A model generated the notes under the pieces. It ran no database searches. It was not told where the DNA came from and saw only the letters and a program-made list of their open reading frames with translations. Shown here piece after piece: positions 1 through 5,421 of a DNA stretch of 11,963 nt; within the stretch, counting starts at the first letter, position 1; the number at the start of each line of letters is the position of its first letter. A program made the position numbers and the translations under genes. Origin of the DNA: JADFNO01 sp965369945 (GTDB lineage Bacteria > Planctomycetota > Phycisphaerae > Phycisphaerales > SM1A02); NCBI GenBank assembly GCA_965369945.1, contig CBDUST010000120.1, positions 1-11,963 on the forward strand, read 5' to 3'.

Positions 1-79
1 CCCTTCCCCTCTCCGTGGCTCTCCGTGGCCCTTTGTGTTTCATTCCCCTCTGCGGTCTCCGCGCCTCTGCGGTGAATCC
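1..79 (-). repeat. Dispersed repeat, copy 1
   Basis: Read on the minus strand, this is a string of near-repeats of the form CACCGCAGAGGCGCGGAG followed by CCACGGAGAGCCACGGAGAG. On the plus strand CTCCGTGGCT and CTCCGTGGCC stand in tandem at 11-30. It ends with GGTGAATCCCT at 71-81, the same end as copy 2. Such 'cacggagacacggag' tracts are, from memory, scattered in intergenic DNA of many environmental bacterial genomes and are a source of false short ORFs. No coding capacity is credible here. Confidence 0.6.
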
Positions 80-181
80 CTACAAGAAGGCTTGGGTCGT
101 CTAGATGGTTGGACGATTTCTTTCCGTTCCACCCGGACCTTCCTCTCTCGAAGACTCGCTTGTCAGGTCCGGCTTCCCGTT

Positions 182-245
182 TCTATCCGTGTCCATCTGT
201 GGTTCATTCCTCTCAGTGACTCCGTGTCTCCGTGGTGAATCCCTC
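182..245 (-). repeat. Dispersed repeat, copy 2
   Basis: The minus strand reads GGGATTCACCACGGAGACAC, then AACCACAGATGGACACGGAT. This matches the organisation of copy 1: a shared GGTGAATCCCT at one end (234-244) and a shared TTCATTCC block in the middle. The two copies are roughly 50-60 bases each and clearly diverged. Apparent ORFs across it on both strands are translations of the repeat. Confidence 0.65.
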
Positions 246-311
246 TCTTCAAAACGGCGTTCCTGGCGCGCGCTAAACACGCCGCTCGCGATTTGCAAAG
301 TCCAAAACACC

Positions 312-383
312 CAAAGTTAGGCATCAAACTCGCTCGGGTAAGCAAAGTTAAGCCTCAAACGTGCAAAGTTAAGCTCGGTTAAC
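312..383 (+). repeat. Triplicated CAAAGTTAAGC motif
   Basis: Three imperfect direct copies: CAAAGTTAGGCATCAAAC (312-329), CAAAGTTAAGCCTCAAAC (343-360) and CAAAGTTAAGCTCGGTTAAC (364-383). The starts are 31 and 21 bases apart. The third copy runs into the palindrome AACGATCGTT (381-390), which recurs exactly 600 bases on (981-990) inside the rhodanese gene. The function is unknown. The rest of 1-545 shows no supported gene. Confidence 0.5.
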
Positions 384-545
384 GATCGTTAGCGAGAGCG
401 CGGCAACTCCAGCGCGCGCCACGATTGCCGTTCGCCGACTTTGCACGCGCAAATCCTTCATAGCGTGCGCCAATCAACGATCGAGTGATTCCTTGTTTTG
501 GTGTTTTCTGGCACACAGCGCGCACAGATTTGTGCGCGGCCGGAA

Positions 546-998
546 TTAGGTATCGCCGCTTCCGGTATCGAGCGGATAGCCAGCGGAGGTCCACGCCCGC
601 AGTCCGCCGCGCAGGGTTTGCACGTTGTCGAATCCCAACTGGAGTAGGCTTTTGCTCATGGCATTGGCCTTGGCATCGTTGTAACCATCGCCATAGACGA
701 TCAGGACGTCGTAGCGGTCGAGCTTGCTCTTGTACTTGGCAAGATCCTGGAAGGGTAGGCTGATCGCGCCGGGGATATGTCCGAGGCGATAGTCGCGCTC
801 GCTGCGGGGATCGACATAGGTCCCCACGGTGGTGCCAGCCAGGCCGAGCAGCTTGGCCTGGCCTTGGACCAGCTCCTGAGCGTCGATCGGGTTGACCAAG
901 ACAAGGTCGCGGTCGCTGGTTGTGTTCTGGCAACCGACCATGGCCAGGGTCACGGCGATTGCGGCTGCGGCGACTCGTTGAACGATCGTTGAGTTCAT
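546..998 (-). CDS. Rhodanese-fold lipoprotein lacking catalytic Cys
   Basis: A 150-residue protein. Residues 1-23 form a signal peptide ending in a lipobox (AMVGC, Cys23), so it is probably a lipidated envelope protein. The body is a single rhodanese-like domain: DPRSERDYRLGHIPGAISLPF spans about 63-83 (the conserved D-R-...-GHIPGA signature) and GGLRAWTSAGYPL is at 131-143. At the active-site loop, where family members have a Cys after V-Y, this protein has Gly103 (VYGDGYNDA). Sulfurtransferase activity is therefore unlikely and a binding or sensing role is more plausible. The ATG at 998 was chosen because GGAG lies 8 bases upstream and the signal peptide begins there; an in-frame start at 1076 would add 26 unrelated residues. 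The gene is divergent from the DsbD-like/redoxin unit, suggesting a shared envelope sulfur/redox theme (inference). Confidence 0.85.
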   Translation of the reverse strand: MNSTIVQRVAAAAIAVTLAMVGCQNTTSDRDLVLVNPIDAQELVQGQAKLLGLAGTTVGTYVDPRSERDYRLGHIPGAISLPFQDLAKYKSKLDRYDVLIVYGDGYNDAKANAMSKSLLQLGFDNVQTLRGGLRAWTSAGYPLDTGSGDT

Positions 999-1086
999 GG
1001 CGTAATCTCCATCCAGCCCACGTGCGAAAGCCTCATCACGGGCCACTTGGTCCTGCAGGGAGAATTGGGGAACCAAATAGACCCGC

Positions 1087-1100
1087 TTGTAGTCTACAAT
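1087..1100. promoter_or_regulatory. Dyad and -10-like box in divergent spacer
   Basis: TTGTAG-T-CTACAA (1087-1099) is a perfect 6+6 inverted repeat in the spacer between the divergent rhodanese-like and DsbD-like genes. It overlaps TACAAT (1095-1100), a 5/6 match to a sigma-70 -10 box on the plus strand. No good -35 box is visible at the usual distance. It could be an operator for either gene. The evidence is the sequence pattern only. Confidence 0.3.
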
Positions 1101-1218
1101 GAAGGGCCGAATCGGTGGCGGCGATGGAATGAAAGCGGCCGAAACGGTCTCTTATTGTGTGAGGGCAGCAGCGGTCATGGAGGCTGCTGAAAGACCCGAG
1201 ATTCTTCTTGAGGGAGCA

Positions 1219-2121
1219 ATGGTGCGTTATTTTGGACCGAGGAAAAGTTGGTTTTGGGTAGTGGTGGGGCTGGGAGTGATGCTCGCGGTCGGTTCGCTGG
1301 CAGATGCACAGGATCCGCTGGGTGTATCCGGGGGCGGGGGTCGCAAGACGGCTGAGGAGCTGGTTGGGGTGCGGCTGATCGCTGATGTAAAGTCGATCGG
1401 TCCCGGGCAGACGTTCCATGTGGCGGTGATCTTCGATATCGAGCCGCGGTGGCACATCTACTGGAAGAATCCCGGGCAAGGCGCCCCGCCGCCGAACATT
1501 CGTCTCGAAGCGCCGGATGGGTTTGAGGTCGGGCAGGTGCGTTGGCCGCGCCCAATCGAGGAAGATTCCCCGCTCGGGCCGACGTACGTCTACCAGAAGC
1601 AAGCGGCGCTGTTTGTGCCGATTACTGCACCTAGCGATTTGACCGTGGGGAGCGCAACGATCCGAGCCGACATCCGCTGGGCGGTCTGCAAAGAGGTCTG
1701 CCTGCTGGGTCGCGGGGGAGCGAGCATCAGTGTCAAAACGACGGACAGCAAAAACCAGACTACTCCCGATCCTGACCCCATTTTGACGAAACTGAAGGCG
1801 CGACTTCCCAAGCCCCTGGCCGCGACCGACGGTGGATCGGCAACATTCGCCGGCTCAACGCTCACCATCACCGGCCCGGCGATGGGGCGCGAAGCGTTGA
1901 CCTTCTTCCCCGGCGAATCGCCCGGCGTCTCGTACGGCGACGCGGATATCGCCATTGAGGGAGACCGATTTCACGTGAAGGTAAACGTACAGATCAACCA
2001 TCGAAACACGCTGGGTAAGCCGGTCGTGCTCAGTGGTCTGATTGCGCTTGGTCGGAAGAGCAACGAACCGTCGTTCGAATTCGCGATTGAACTTCCCGGA
2101 GATGCGCACGTCCATGATTGA
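1219..2121 (+). CDS. Exported DsbD N-terminal-like (DsbC-type) domain protein
   Basis: A 300-residue protein with an N-terminal signal peptide (basic RYFGPRK, hydrophobic core about 11-24, cleavage near ADA-Q at 30). Residues about 50-175 match the periplasmic N-terminal domain of protein-disulfide reductase DsbD: WHIYWKNPG at 78-86, the VYQKQAALFVPI strand at 124-135, and a WAVCKEVC motif with Cys157 and Cys161 as the likely redox pair. In DsbD this domain passes electrons from the membrane domain to periplasmic partners. Here the membrane and thioredoxin domains are absent, so it is a stand-alone module that would need a partner elsewhere. The start at 1219 was chosen because GAGG lies 5 bases upstream and the signal peptide begins there; in-frame ATGs at 1099, 1129 and 1177 add residues with no signal character. 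It lies 55 bases upstream of the redoxin gene, probably co-transcribed. Confidence 0.82.
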   Translation: MVRYFGPRKSWFWVVVGLGVMLAVGSLADAQDPLGVSGGGGRKTAEELVGVRLIADVKSIGPGQTFHVAVIFDIEPRWHIYWKNPGQGAPPPNIRLEAPDGFEVGQVRWPRPIEEDSPLGPTYVYQKQAALFVPITAPSDLTVGSATIRADIRWAVCKEVCLLGRGGASISVKTTDSKNQTTPDPDPILTKLKARLPKPLAATDGGSATFAGSTLTITGPAMGREALTFFPGESPGVSYGDADIAIEGDRFHVKVNVQINHRNTLGKPVVLSGLIALGRKSNEPSFEFAIELPGDAHVHD

Positions 2122-2176
2122 TCGATCTACGTGCCGCGAACGTGGCAAGGTGTCGAGCTGAAACGGAGCTTTCGAT

Positions 2177-2791
2177 ATGAGACAACGCACGAACGTACTT
2201 TGGATGTTGGGCCTGAGCGCAGCGGTACTGGGGATGACCGCGGGCACGACACTACAAGACAAGGCAAAACTCGGTGAAAAGGCGCCCGACTTTACCTTGA
2301 CCGATTCCAACGGCCAAGAGCGCAGCCTGTCGCATTACAAGGACCGGATCGTCGTTCTTGAGTGGATCAACCCCGAATGTCCGGATGTGCAGCACAGCTA
2401 CAAAACGCGGGTCATGCAGGAAACCTACAAGAAGGTGAAGCGGTATGACAAGAGCGTGGTATGGCTGGCGATCAACGCGACGCCCGGCACGACCGCGCAG
2501 GTCAACAACGTGTGGATCTCAATGAATGACCTGAAGTACCCGATCCTGCTGGATGAAGGTGGAAAGGTGAGGCGACTGTATGATGCTCGGCGTACGCCGC
2601 AGATGTTCGTGATCGATACCCAAGGCGTGCTTCGATACAAAGGCGCGATCGACAATAACGGTCTCTTGAACAAGTCTCCGGAGGAAATCACCAACTATGT
2701 GGCAAAGGCAGTGCAGCAGCTTGTTGACGAAGAGACCATCACGGCGGATTCAACCAAGCCCTACGGCTGCCCGATCAAGTACGCAAGGTAG
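2177..2791 (+). CDS. Exported redoxin (AhpC/TSA-like thioredoxin fold)
   Basis: A 204-residue protein with an N-terminal signal sequence (hydrophobic 8-22), so it is probably periplasmic. The thioredoxin/peroxiredoxin fold starts with KLGEKAPDFTLTDSNGQ (31-47). LEWINPECPDVQHSY (61-75) places one Cys (Cys68) where thioredoxins have CXXC; the second Cys of that motif is missing. RRTPQMFVID (138-147) carries the cis-Pro (Pro141) and GAIDNN (156-161) follows. A C-terminal TKPYGCPIKY element (193-202) holds Cys198, which could act as resolving Cys (inference). This single-Cys 'E-W-x-N-x-x-C-P' subgroup is known from environmental bacteria and is usually annotated only as a redoxin or thioredoxin-family protein. 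GGAG 8 bases before the ATG supports the start. Its place after the DsbD-like gene suggests that protein is its redox partner. Confidence 0.85.
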   Translation: MRQRTNVLWMLGLSAAVLGMTAGTTLQDKAKLGEKAPDFTLTDSNGQERSLSHYKDRIVVLEWINPECPDVQHSYKTRVMQETYKKVKRYDKSVVWLAINATPGTTAQVNNVWISMNDLKYPILLDEGGKVRRLYDARRTPQMFVIDTQGVLRYKGAIDNNGLLNKSPEEITNYVAKAVQQLVDEETITADSTKPYGCPIKYAR

Positions 2792-3011
2792 ACAGACTTC
2801 CAGCCCGACATTCGTAGAGCCGCATTCGATGCAGCAGATATCACCGCTCGGCCGCTTGAGGTCCATCAAGTAGTTGTGGCAATGCTGCGGATCGAAAAGA
2901 TCCGAACGCGGCTTCAATGAGCGTCTGAGGCTCGTTGGAGGGTGCATTCTGGATCGTCGCCGAGTCCCTTGTTTTGCGGCAGGGATTCGCGTAGAATGCT
3001 GATATTACAGA

Positions 3012-3073
3012 GGCAATCAGGTGCTTATCCCGCCTGATTGCCACTCCCGTAGCCGTTAGAGCGCGGCTACGGG
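3012..3073. other. Two tandem perfect 10-bp hairpins
   Basis: GGCAATCAGG (3012-3021) pairs with CCTGATTGCC (3033-3042) around an 11-base loop. CCCGTAGCCG (3046-3055) pairs with CGGCTACGGG (3064-3073) around an 8-base loop. The stems are perfect and only 3 bases apart. No T-run follows on either strand, so an ordinary intrinsic terminator is not supported. A structured RNA element or a REP/BIME-type repeat is possible. Confidence 0.55.
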
Positions 3074-3314
3074 GCTTGAAAGCCGGAGGCAAGGGTACGG
3101 ATGCCAGTCGGTTTGATGCGGTAATGCAGGATATAGTCGGTCGCCGTTTGCCATACAACGCATTGACAGGCAAAAAGTAGGCTTTTGATAGGGAATGCCT
3201 TGACGCGGCCTTGTTTTTGGCCGATACTTGGGCAACGCGGTGTGCTTGGTAGAAGGGTGGCCACTGCTCATTCAGGATCTCAAATCCCTTCTTTAAAACG
3301 TTCCGCCCCGCCGA

Positions 3315-3332
3315 AAGAGCCCCCGGGCTCTT
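3315..3332 (-). terminator. Terminator-like hairpin after DUF3800 gene
   Basis: AAGAGCCC (3315-3322) pairs with GGGCTCTT (3325-3332), just downstream of the leftward gene ending at 3373. On the minus strand it continues into only a short TTT. An outer pairing CCCCGCC with GGCGGGG (around 3306-3312 and 3356-3362) could enclose it. It is a weak terminator by T-run but correctly placed. Confidence 0.4.
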
Positions 3333-3372
3333 CTCCTCTCCTCCGAGATTAGATAGGCGGGGTGGTCACTTT

Positions 3373-4062
3373 CTAGTAGTAGTCTTCATCGCCACGTTGG
3401 AAGATGTCGAACTCGCTGAAGATGTCGCCTTTGATCAAATCGTAGCTTCGATAATCGTGACGGTTCCACTTCCGTTGGATCGCCCAGTTCACGTAGTCAA
3501 CAATCTGAAGGCCGCAGCACGACTTGGAAGCATGGTGGAGCAGGCGATACCTGGCCGTGGCTGGAAGCATCTGCGCCAACTGTGGCTTGATTGCGCCCCT
3601 GATGATTTGCCGCCTCTTATGAATTGGGATCGTGTCCGTGATTACGATCACCTCGTTGACCTTAGACAGATCAAATCCACCAATCACATACTGCACCAAG
3701 TAGCCCAACATCCTCGGATAGAAGATTTCCGGAGGCCGGATCGTAGGGTTGGTTCGGGCCTTCTGGACAACCACCGTATCAACCCTAAGTTGTTTGAGGC
3801 CCCCTTGAATTACGCCAAACACCGCATCGCGTACGACCTGACGATCGTTGCAGGCATGGAAGTACTCGATGTCATGCCCCTGCTCGATCAAGTCGAATCT
3901 GAGCTCTGCGAGCGGGCCGTCCAGCGGAAACGGGCGAGTTCCCGAAATGGCTGTAAAGTGGTAATACCGGGAACCTGTAGGGCTAAAATTGAAGTCGCCC
4001 GCCTCGTCAATGAAGACGTAAGCCGCCTGCTTCCGGTCGTTTTCGGAAACTCTTGCTGGCAT
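3373..4062 (-). CDS. DUF3800 domain protein (putative RNase H-like nuclease)
   Basis: A 229-residue protein. The N-terminal strand AYVFIDEAGDFNF (14-26) carries the hallmark D-E-x-G-D acidic signature of DUF3800 (Asp19, Glu20, Asp23). EYFHACNDRQVVRDAVFGVI (66-85) matches the middle family motif. The C-terminal SKSCCGLQIVDYVNWAIQRKW (179-199) carries the conserved late Asp (Asp189). DUF3800 is widely regarded as RNase H-like and is common in mobile and defence-linked DNA; its substrate is not established. No signal peptide, so it is cytoplasmic. The start is uncertain: the ATG at 4062 precedes the recognisable domain but has no Shine-Dalgarno, while ATG 4110 and GTG 4116 are in frame upstream and would overlap a strong hairpin. 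Its leftward neighbour upstream ends at 4273. Confidence 0.82.
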   Translation of the reverse strand: MPARVSENDRKQAAYVFIDEAGDFNFSPTGSRYYHFTAISGTRPFPLDGPLAELRFDLIEQGHDIEYFHACNDRQVVRDAVFGVIQGGLKQLRVDTVVVQKARTNPTIRPPEIFYPRMLGYLVQYVIGGFDLSKVNEVIVITDTIPIHKRRQIIRGAIKPQLAQMLPATARYRLLHHASKSCCGLQIVDYVNWAIQRKWNRHDYRSYDLIKGDIFSEFDIFQRGDEDYY

Positions 4063-4096
4063 GACGTATAGACGATATAGTGCGTGACGCAGACAT

Positions 4097-4126
4097 GGCC
4101 CCGGGCGCATAGGCACACCCGGGACC
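4097..4126 (-). other. GC-rich hairpin in leader of DUF3800 gene
   Basis: GGCCCCGGG (4097-4105) and CCCGGGACC (4118-4126) form a 9-bp stem around a 12-base loop. One position is a C/A mismatch on the plus strand but a G-U wobble in minus-strand RNA, so the structure favours the leftward transcript. It lies 35 bases before the preferred ATG of the DUF3800 gene. It could be a leader structure or a processing site. Confidence 0.45.
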
Positions 4127-4141
4127 GGTATGGAAGCGAAA

Positions 4142-4182
4142 GGCGGTCATGGGCTTAGCCTATGAATTTAGGCCCATCCGCC
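4142..4182. terminator. Long hairpin between leftward genes
   Basis: GGCGG-TC-ATGGGC (4142-4154) pairs with GCCCAT-CCGCC (4172-4182), an 11-bp stem with a 2-base bulge. An alternative inner stem GCCTA/TAGGC (4158-4162/4169-4173) is possible. It lies downstream of the leftward gene ending at 4273, and the minus strand runs from the stem into CTTTCG. It may terminate or attenuate read-through into the DUF3800 gene. A further hairpin (GGAG with CTCC, 4206-4209/4227-4230) lies beside it. Confidence 0.4.
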
Positions 4183-4272
4183 ACGGTTCTGGGAGGGCAT
4201 TGGTCGGAGTCGTGTTTGCCGACAAGCTCCGGCCTCTGCCCCTTCTTTCACGGGCTACCCAGTCACCCACTT

Positions 4273-4776
4273 CTACATATCATTTGTGACCCCCTTTGGA
4301 TTCGCGGTCCGTGATTTACGGACGATAGTGATGTCTGGATGTGCCCTCACGTAGACGCCGGGCCTGCGGCCCGCGCCTTCGCGCAAAAGATCAACCTCGC
4401 CAAGTTCGGCGAGATTCTTCATAGTCGTTGGGATCGAGGAATTGTGAACTGTCGCGGCGAAAACAGGATCACGCTCTTGCAGCGTGCTACGGATCAGCAC
4501 CGAGGTAAAATCCTTATCGATGGGCCAGCCCGCAATGATTGCACGGATTTCCCTTATAAGGCGACCGCGCGGCCCGCGTCGCCCATTCGCCGAGGAAGGC
4601 GCATCCTGGTCGGATTGTTCACCCTTGCCGAGGATATCGCATACGCGCTCAATGGCCGCAATATCCGCATGGATTTCGAGCAGGCGATGGTCAATCTGCT
4701 CAACCTGCTGCTTCAAGCGATCTCGTTCCGCAATGAGCCGATCCTTGGCTGTGGTGATTCCTGCTTCCTGCATCAT
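4273..4776 (-). CDS. Coiled-coil plus winged-helix-like protein, hypothetical
   Basis: A 167-residue protein of unnamed family. Residues about 10-50 (KDRLIAERDRLKQQVEQIDH and onward) form an alpha-helical, heptad-like charged segment, probably a coiled coil for dimerisation. Residues 51-72 are a Gly/Ser/Arg linker. Residues about 73-145 look like a small winged-helix domain: SSIPTTMKNLAELGEVDLL (113-131) is a typical recognition-helix-plus-wing pattern, and EGAGRRPGVYVRA (133-145) resembles the basic wing seen in many accessory-region regulators. A DNA-binding role is inference. The start is uncertain: ATG 4776 was chosen, but a TTG at 4830 is in frame and neither has a clear Shine-Dalgarno. 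It is divergent from the small charged gene at 4851 and upstream of the DUF3800 gene in the same orientation, separated by hairpins. The opposite-strand reading of this segment lacks any such pattern. Confidence 0.65.
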   Translation of the reverse strand: MMQEAGITTAKDRLIAERDRLKQQVEQIDHRLLEIHADIAAIERVCDILGKGEQSDQDAPSSANGRRGPRGRLIREIRAIIAGWPIDKDFTSVLIRSTLQERDPVFAATVHNSSIPTTMKNLAELGEVDLLREGAGRRPGVYVRAHPDITIVRKSRTANPKGVTNDM

Positions 4777-4850
4777 CGTGATGGCATTATCAACGTTTGC
4801 CGATGCCACGCAAGGGCACTTGCCACTCAAAATCCAAAAAGAGAGTCAAA

Positions 4851-5009
4851 ATGTCGAAAGCCACTCAACGGGATGATGAGCCCGCTCCGCTCAGCGAGCT
4901 AGACAAAGCCCTGAAGGGCATCGTTGGGACGGACAAGGCTGAGGTGGACGCCGAGGAACGCAAGGAACAGCGCCGCAAGGCCAAGCGTAAGAATTCCAAG
5001 AAGTCTTGA
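4851..5009 (+). CDS. Small charged protein, lysine/arginine-rich tail
   Basis: A 52-residue protein. An acidic N-terminal part is followed by LSELDKALKGIVGTDKAEVD (14-33) and a strongly basic tail (EERKEQRRKAKRKNSKKS, 35-52) that could bind nucleic acid. The pattern 'ELDKAL+x(I/L)VGxxKAEVDAEE+' resembles very short unnamed proteins I recall from many environmental genomes; no function is known to me. ATG 4851 was chosen over 4797 because AGAGAG sits just upstream and the extra 18 residues are unpatterned. It starts divergently from the coiled-coil/winged-helix gene and ends 33 bases before the tRNA-like gene. A short hairpin AGGCC/GGCCT (5021-5035) lies in that gap. Confidence 0.55.
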   Translation: MSKATQRDDEPAPLSELDKALKGIVGTDKAEVDAEERKEQRRKAKRKNSKKS

Positions 5010-5042
5010 GTTGGTATTCCAGGCCGTCTTGGCCTTCACTTC

Positions 5043-5117
5043 ACGGGTGTAGCTCAATTGGATTAGAGCAGGCTTTTGCCGAAGGCCCAGATGCGGGTTC
5101 GAGTCCCGTCGCCCAGG
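5043..5117 (+). tRNA. tRNA-Gly(GCC)-like gene, atypical acceptor stem
   Basis: The cloverleaf is recognisable. T8-A9 is at 5050-5051. The D arm is GCTC...GAGC (5052-5069). The anticodon arm is GGCTT/AGGCC (5071-5075/5083-5087) with loop TTGCCGA, giving anticodon GCC at 5078-5080. A 5-base variable loop (CAGAT) follows, then the T arm GCGGG-TTCGAGT-CCCGT (5093-5109). The acceptor stem pairs at only five positions (GGGTG 5045-5049 with CGCCC 5110-5114, including a T-G wobble); the two terminal positions (A1-G72, C2-A71) do not pair. No CCA is encoded, and the likely discriminator is G5117. Canonical bacterial tRNA-Gly has G1-C72, C2-G71 and U73, so this copy lacks the usual glycine identity tip. 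It may be a decayed tRNA, an element-borne tRNA or a non-canonical RNA. Confidence 0.7.
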
Positions 5118-5175
5118 GGCCTTGATGAGTGTAGTATATAATTACCTATATTTCCTGTGTGTATCCTGCCGTTCT

Positions 5176-5198
5176 TGATGAACCAAACCCAATTACAC
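5176..5198 (+). repeat. TGATGA(A/G)CCAAA repeat, copy 1 (diverged)
   Basis: TGATGAACCAAACCCAATTA, then CAC, shares its first half and its ATTACAC-like end with the copies at 5367 and 6090. It stands just ahead of the terminator at 5206-5236. As the most diverged copy, its membership is less sure. Confidence 0.35.
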
Positions 5199-5205
5199 AA
5201 ATAAC

Positions 5206-5236
5206 AACGCCCCGATCGAGTGACCGGGGCGTTTTT
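5206..5236 (+). terminator. Rho-independent terminator
   Basis: AACGCCCCG (5206-5214) pairs perfectly with CGGGGCGTT (5225-5233) around a 10-base loop, and the T tract continues to 5236. It lies about 90 bases after the tRNA-like gene on the same strand and is its likely terminator, possibly also for the 52-residue gene. Confidence 0.8.
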
Positions 5237-5240
5237 GTTG

Positions 5241-5275
5241 CGTTGCCTTGCGTTGCCATGCGCTGCTGCGCGACG
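5241..5275 (+). repeat. Short 10-base tandem repeat
   Basis: CGTTGCCTTG, CGTTGCCATG, CGCTGCTGCG and CGACG follow one another in 10-base register from 5241, directly after the terminator. The copies decay left to right. It resembles a small short-tandem-repeat array. Confidence 0.5.
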
Positions 5276-5366
5276 CAGAGCGATCCGATGCCGTGCGAGG
5301 CAAAGTGCCAGTAATCATAACAGACACGCCGTTGGTTCGTTTATGGGGATTCTGTGTCGCCCCCTC

Positions 5367-5389
5367 TGATGAGCCAAAGGGCTAATCAC
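5367..5389 (+). repeat. Direct repeat flanking NYN gene, left copy
   Basis: TGATGAGCCAAAGGGCTA (5367-5384) is identical over 18 bases to 6090-6107. Similarity continues (ATCAC here, GTTAC there). The core AGCC-AAAG-GGCT can fold as a 4-bp hairpin. The two copies bracket the NYN gene, 723 bases apart. Confidence 0.75.
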
Positions 5390-5421
5390 AAAAAAAACGC
5401 CCAGCTTTGGGGCTGAGCGTT
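5390..5421 (-). terminator. Rho-independent terminator on minus strand
   Basis: In minus-strand RNA, AACGC-U-CAGC pairs with GCUG-G-GCGUU (a 10-bp stem including one U-G wobble, loop CCCAAA), followed by a run of eight T from positions 5397-5390. On the plus strand the stem has a mismatch and no T-run follows, so polarity is leftward. The nearest leftward gene upstream is dnaN (ending 6140), with the rightward NYN gene in between. Confidence 0.65.

Larger units (their letters stand above)
2792..3372. other. Gene-poor intergenic stretch
   Basis: No ORF here has convincing codon use, a start signal or a family resemblance. One short minus-strand reading across 2750-2947 has a C-x2-C...C-x2-C pattern but overlaps the redoxin gene and lacks context. 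The stretch holds two tandem hairpins (3012-3073) and a hairpin just past the DUF3800 gene (3315-3332), described separately. The rest shows nothing I can name. Confidence 0.6.

Noticed and set aside
2750..2947. A short minus-strand frame with a C-x2-C...C-x2-C zinc-ribbon-like pattern
   Set aside because: It overlaps the end of the redoxin gene, has no ribosome-binding site and nothing else supports it.
3397..4071. A long plus-strand reading frame (224 residues) opposite the DUF3800 gene
   Set aside because: It mirrors the DUF3800 coding strand, shows no domain signature, and the minus-strand protein has clear family motifs.
4339..4902. Plus-strand frames of 130-187 residues opposite the winged-helix-like gene
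   Set aside because: Composition is erratic with no recognisable pattern, while the minus-strand reading has coiled-coil and winged-helix character.
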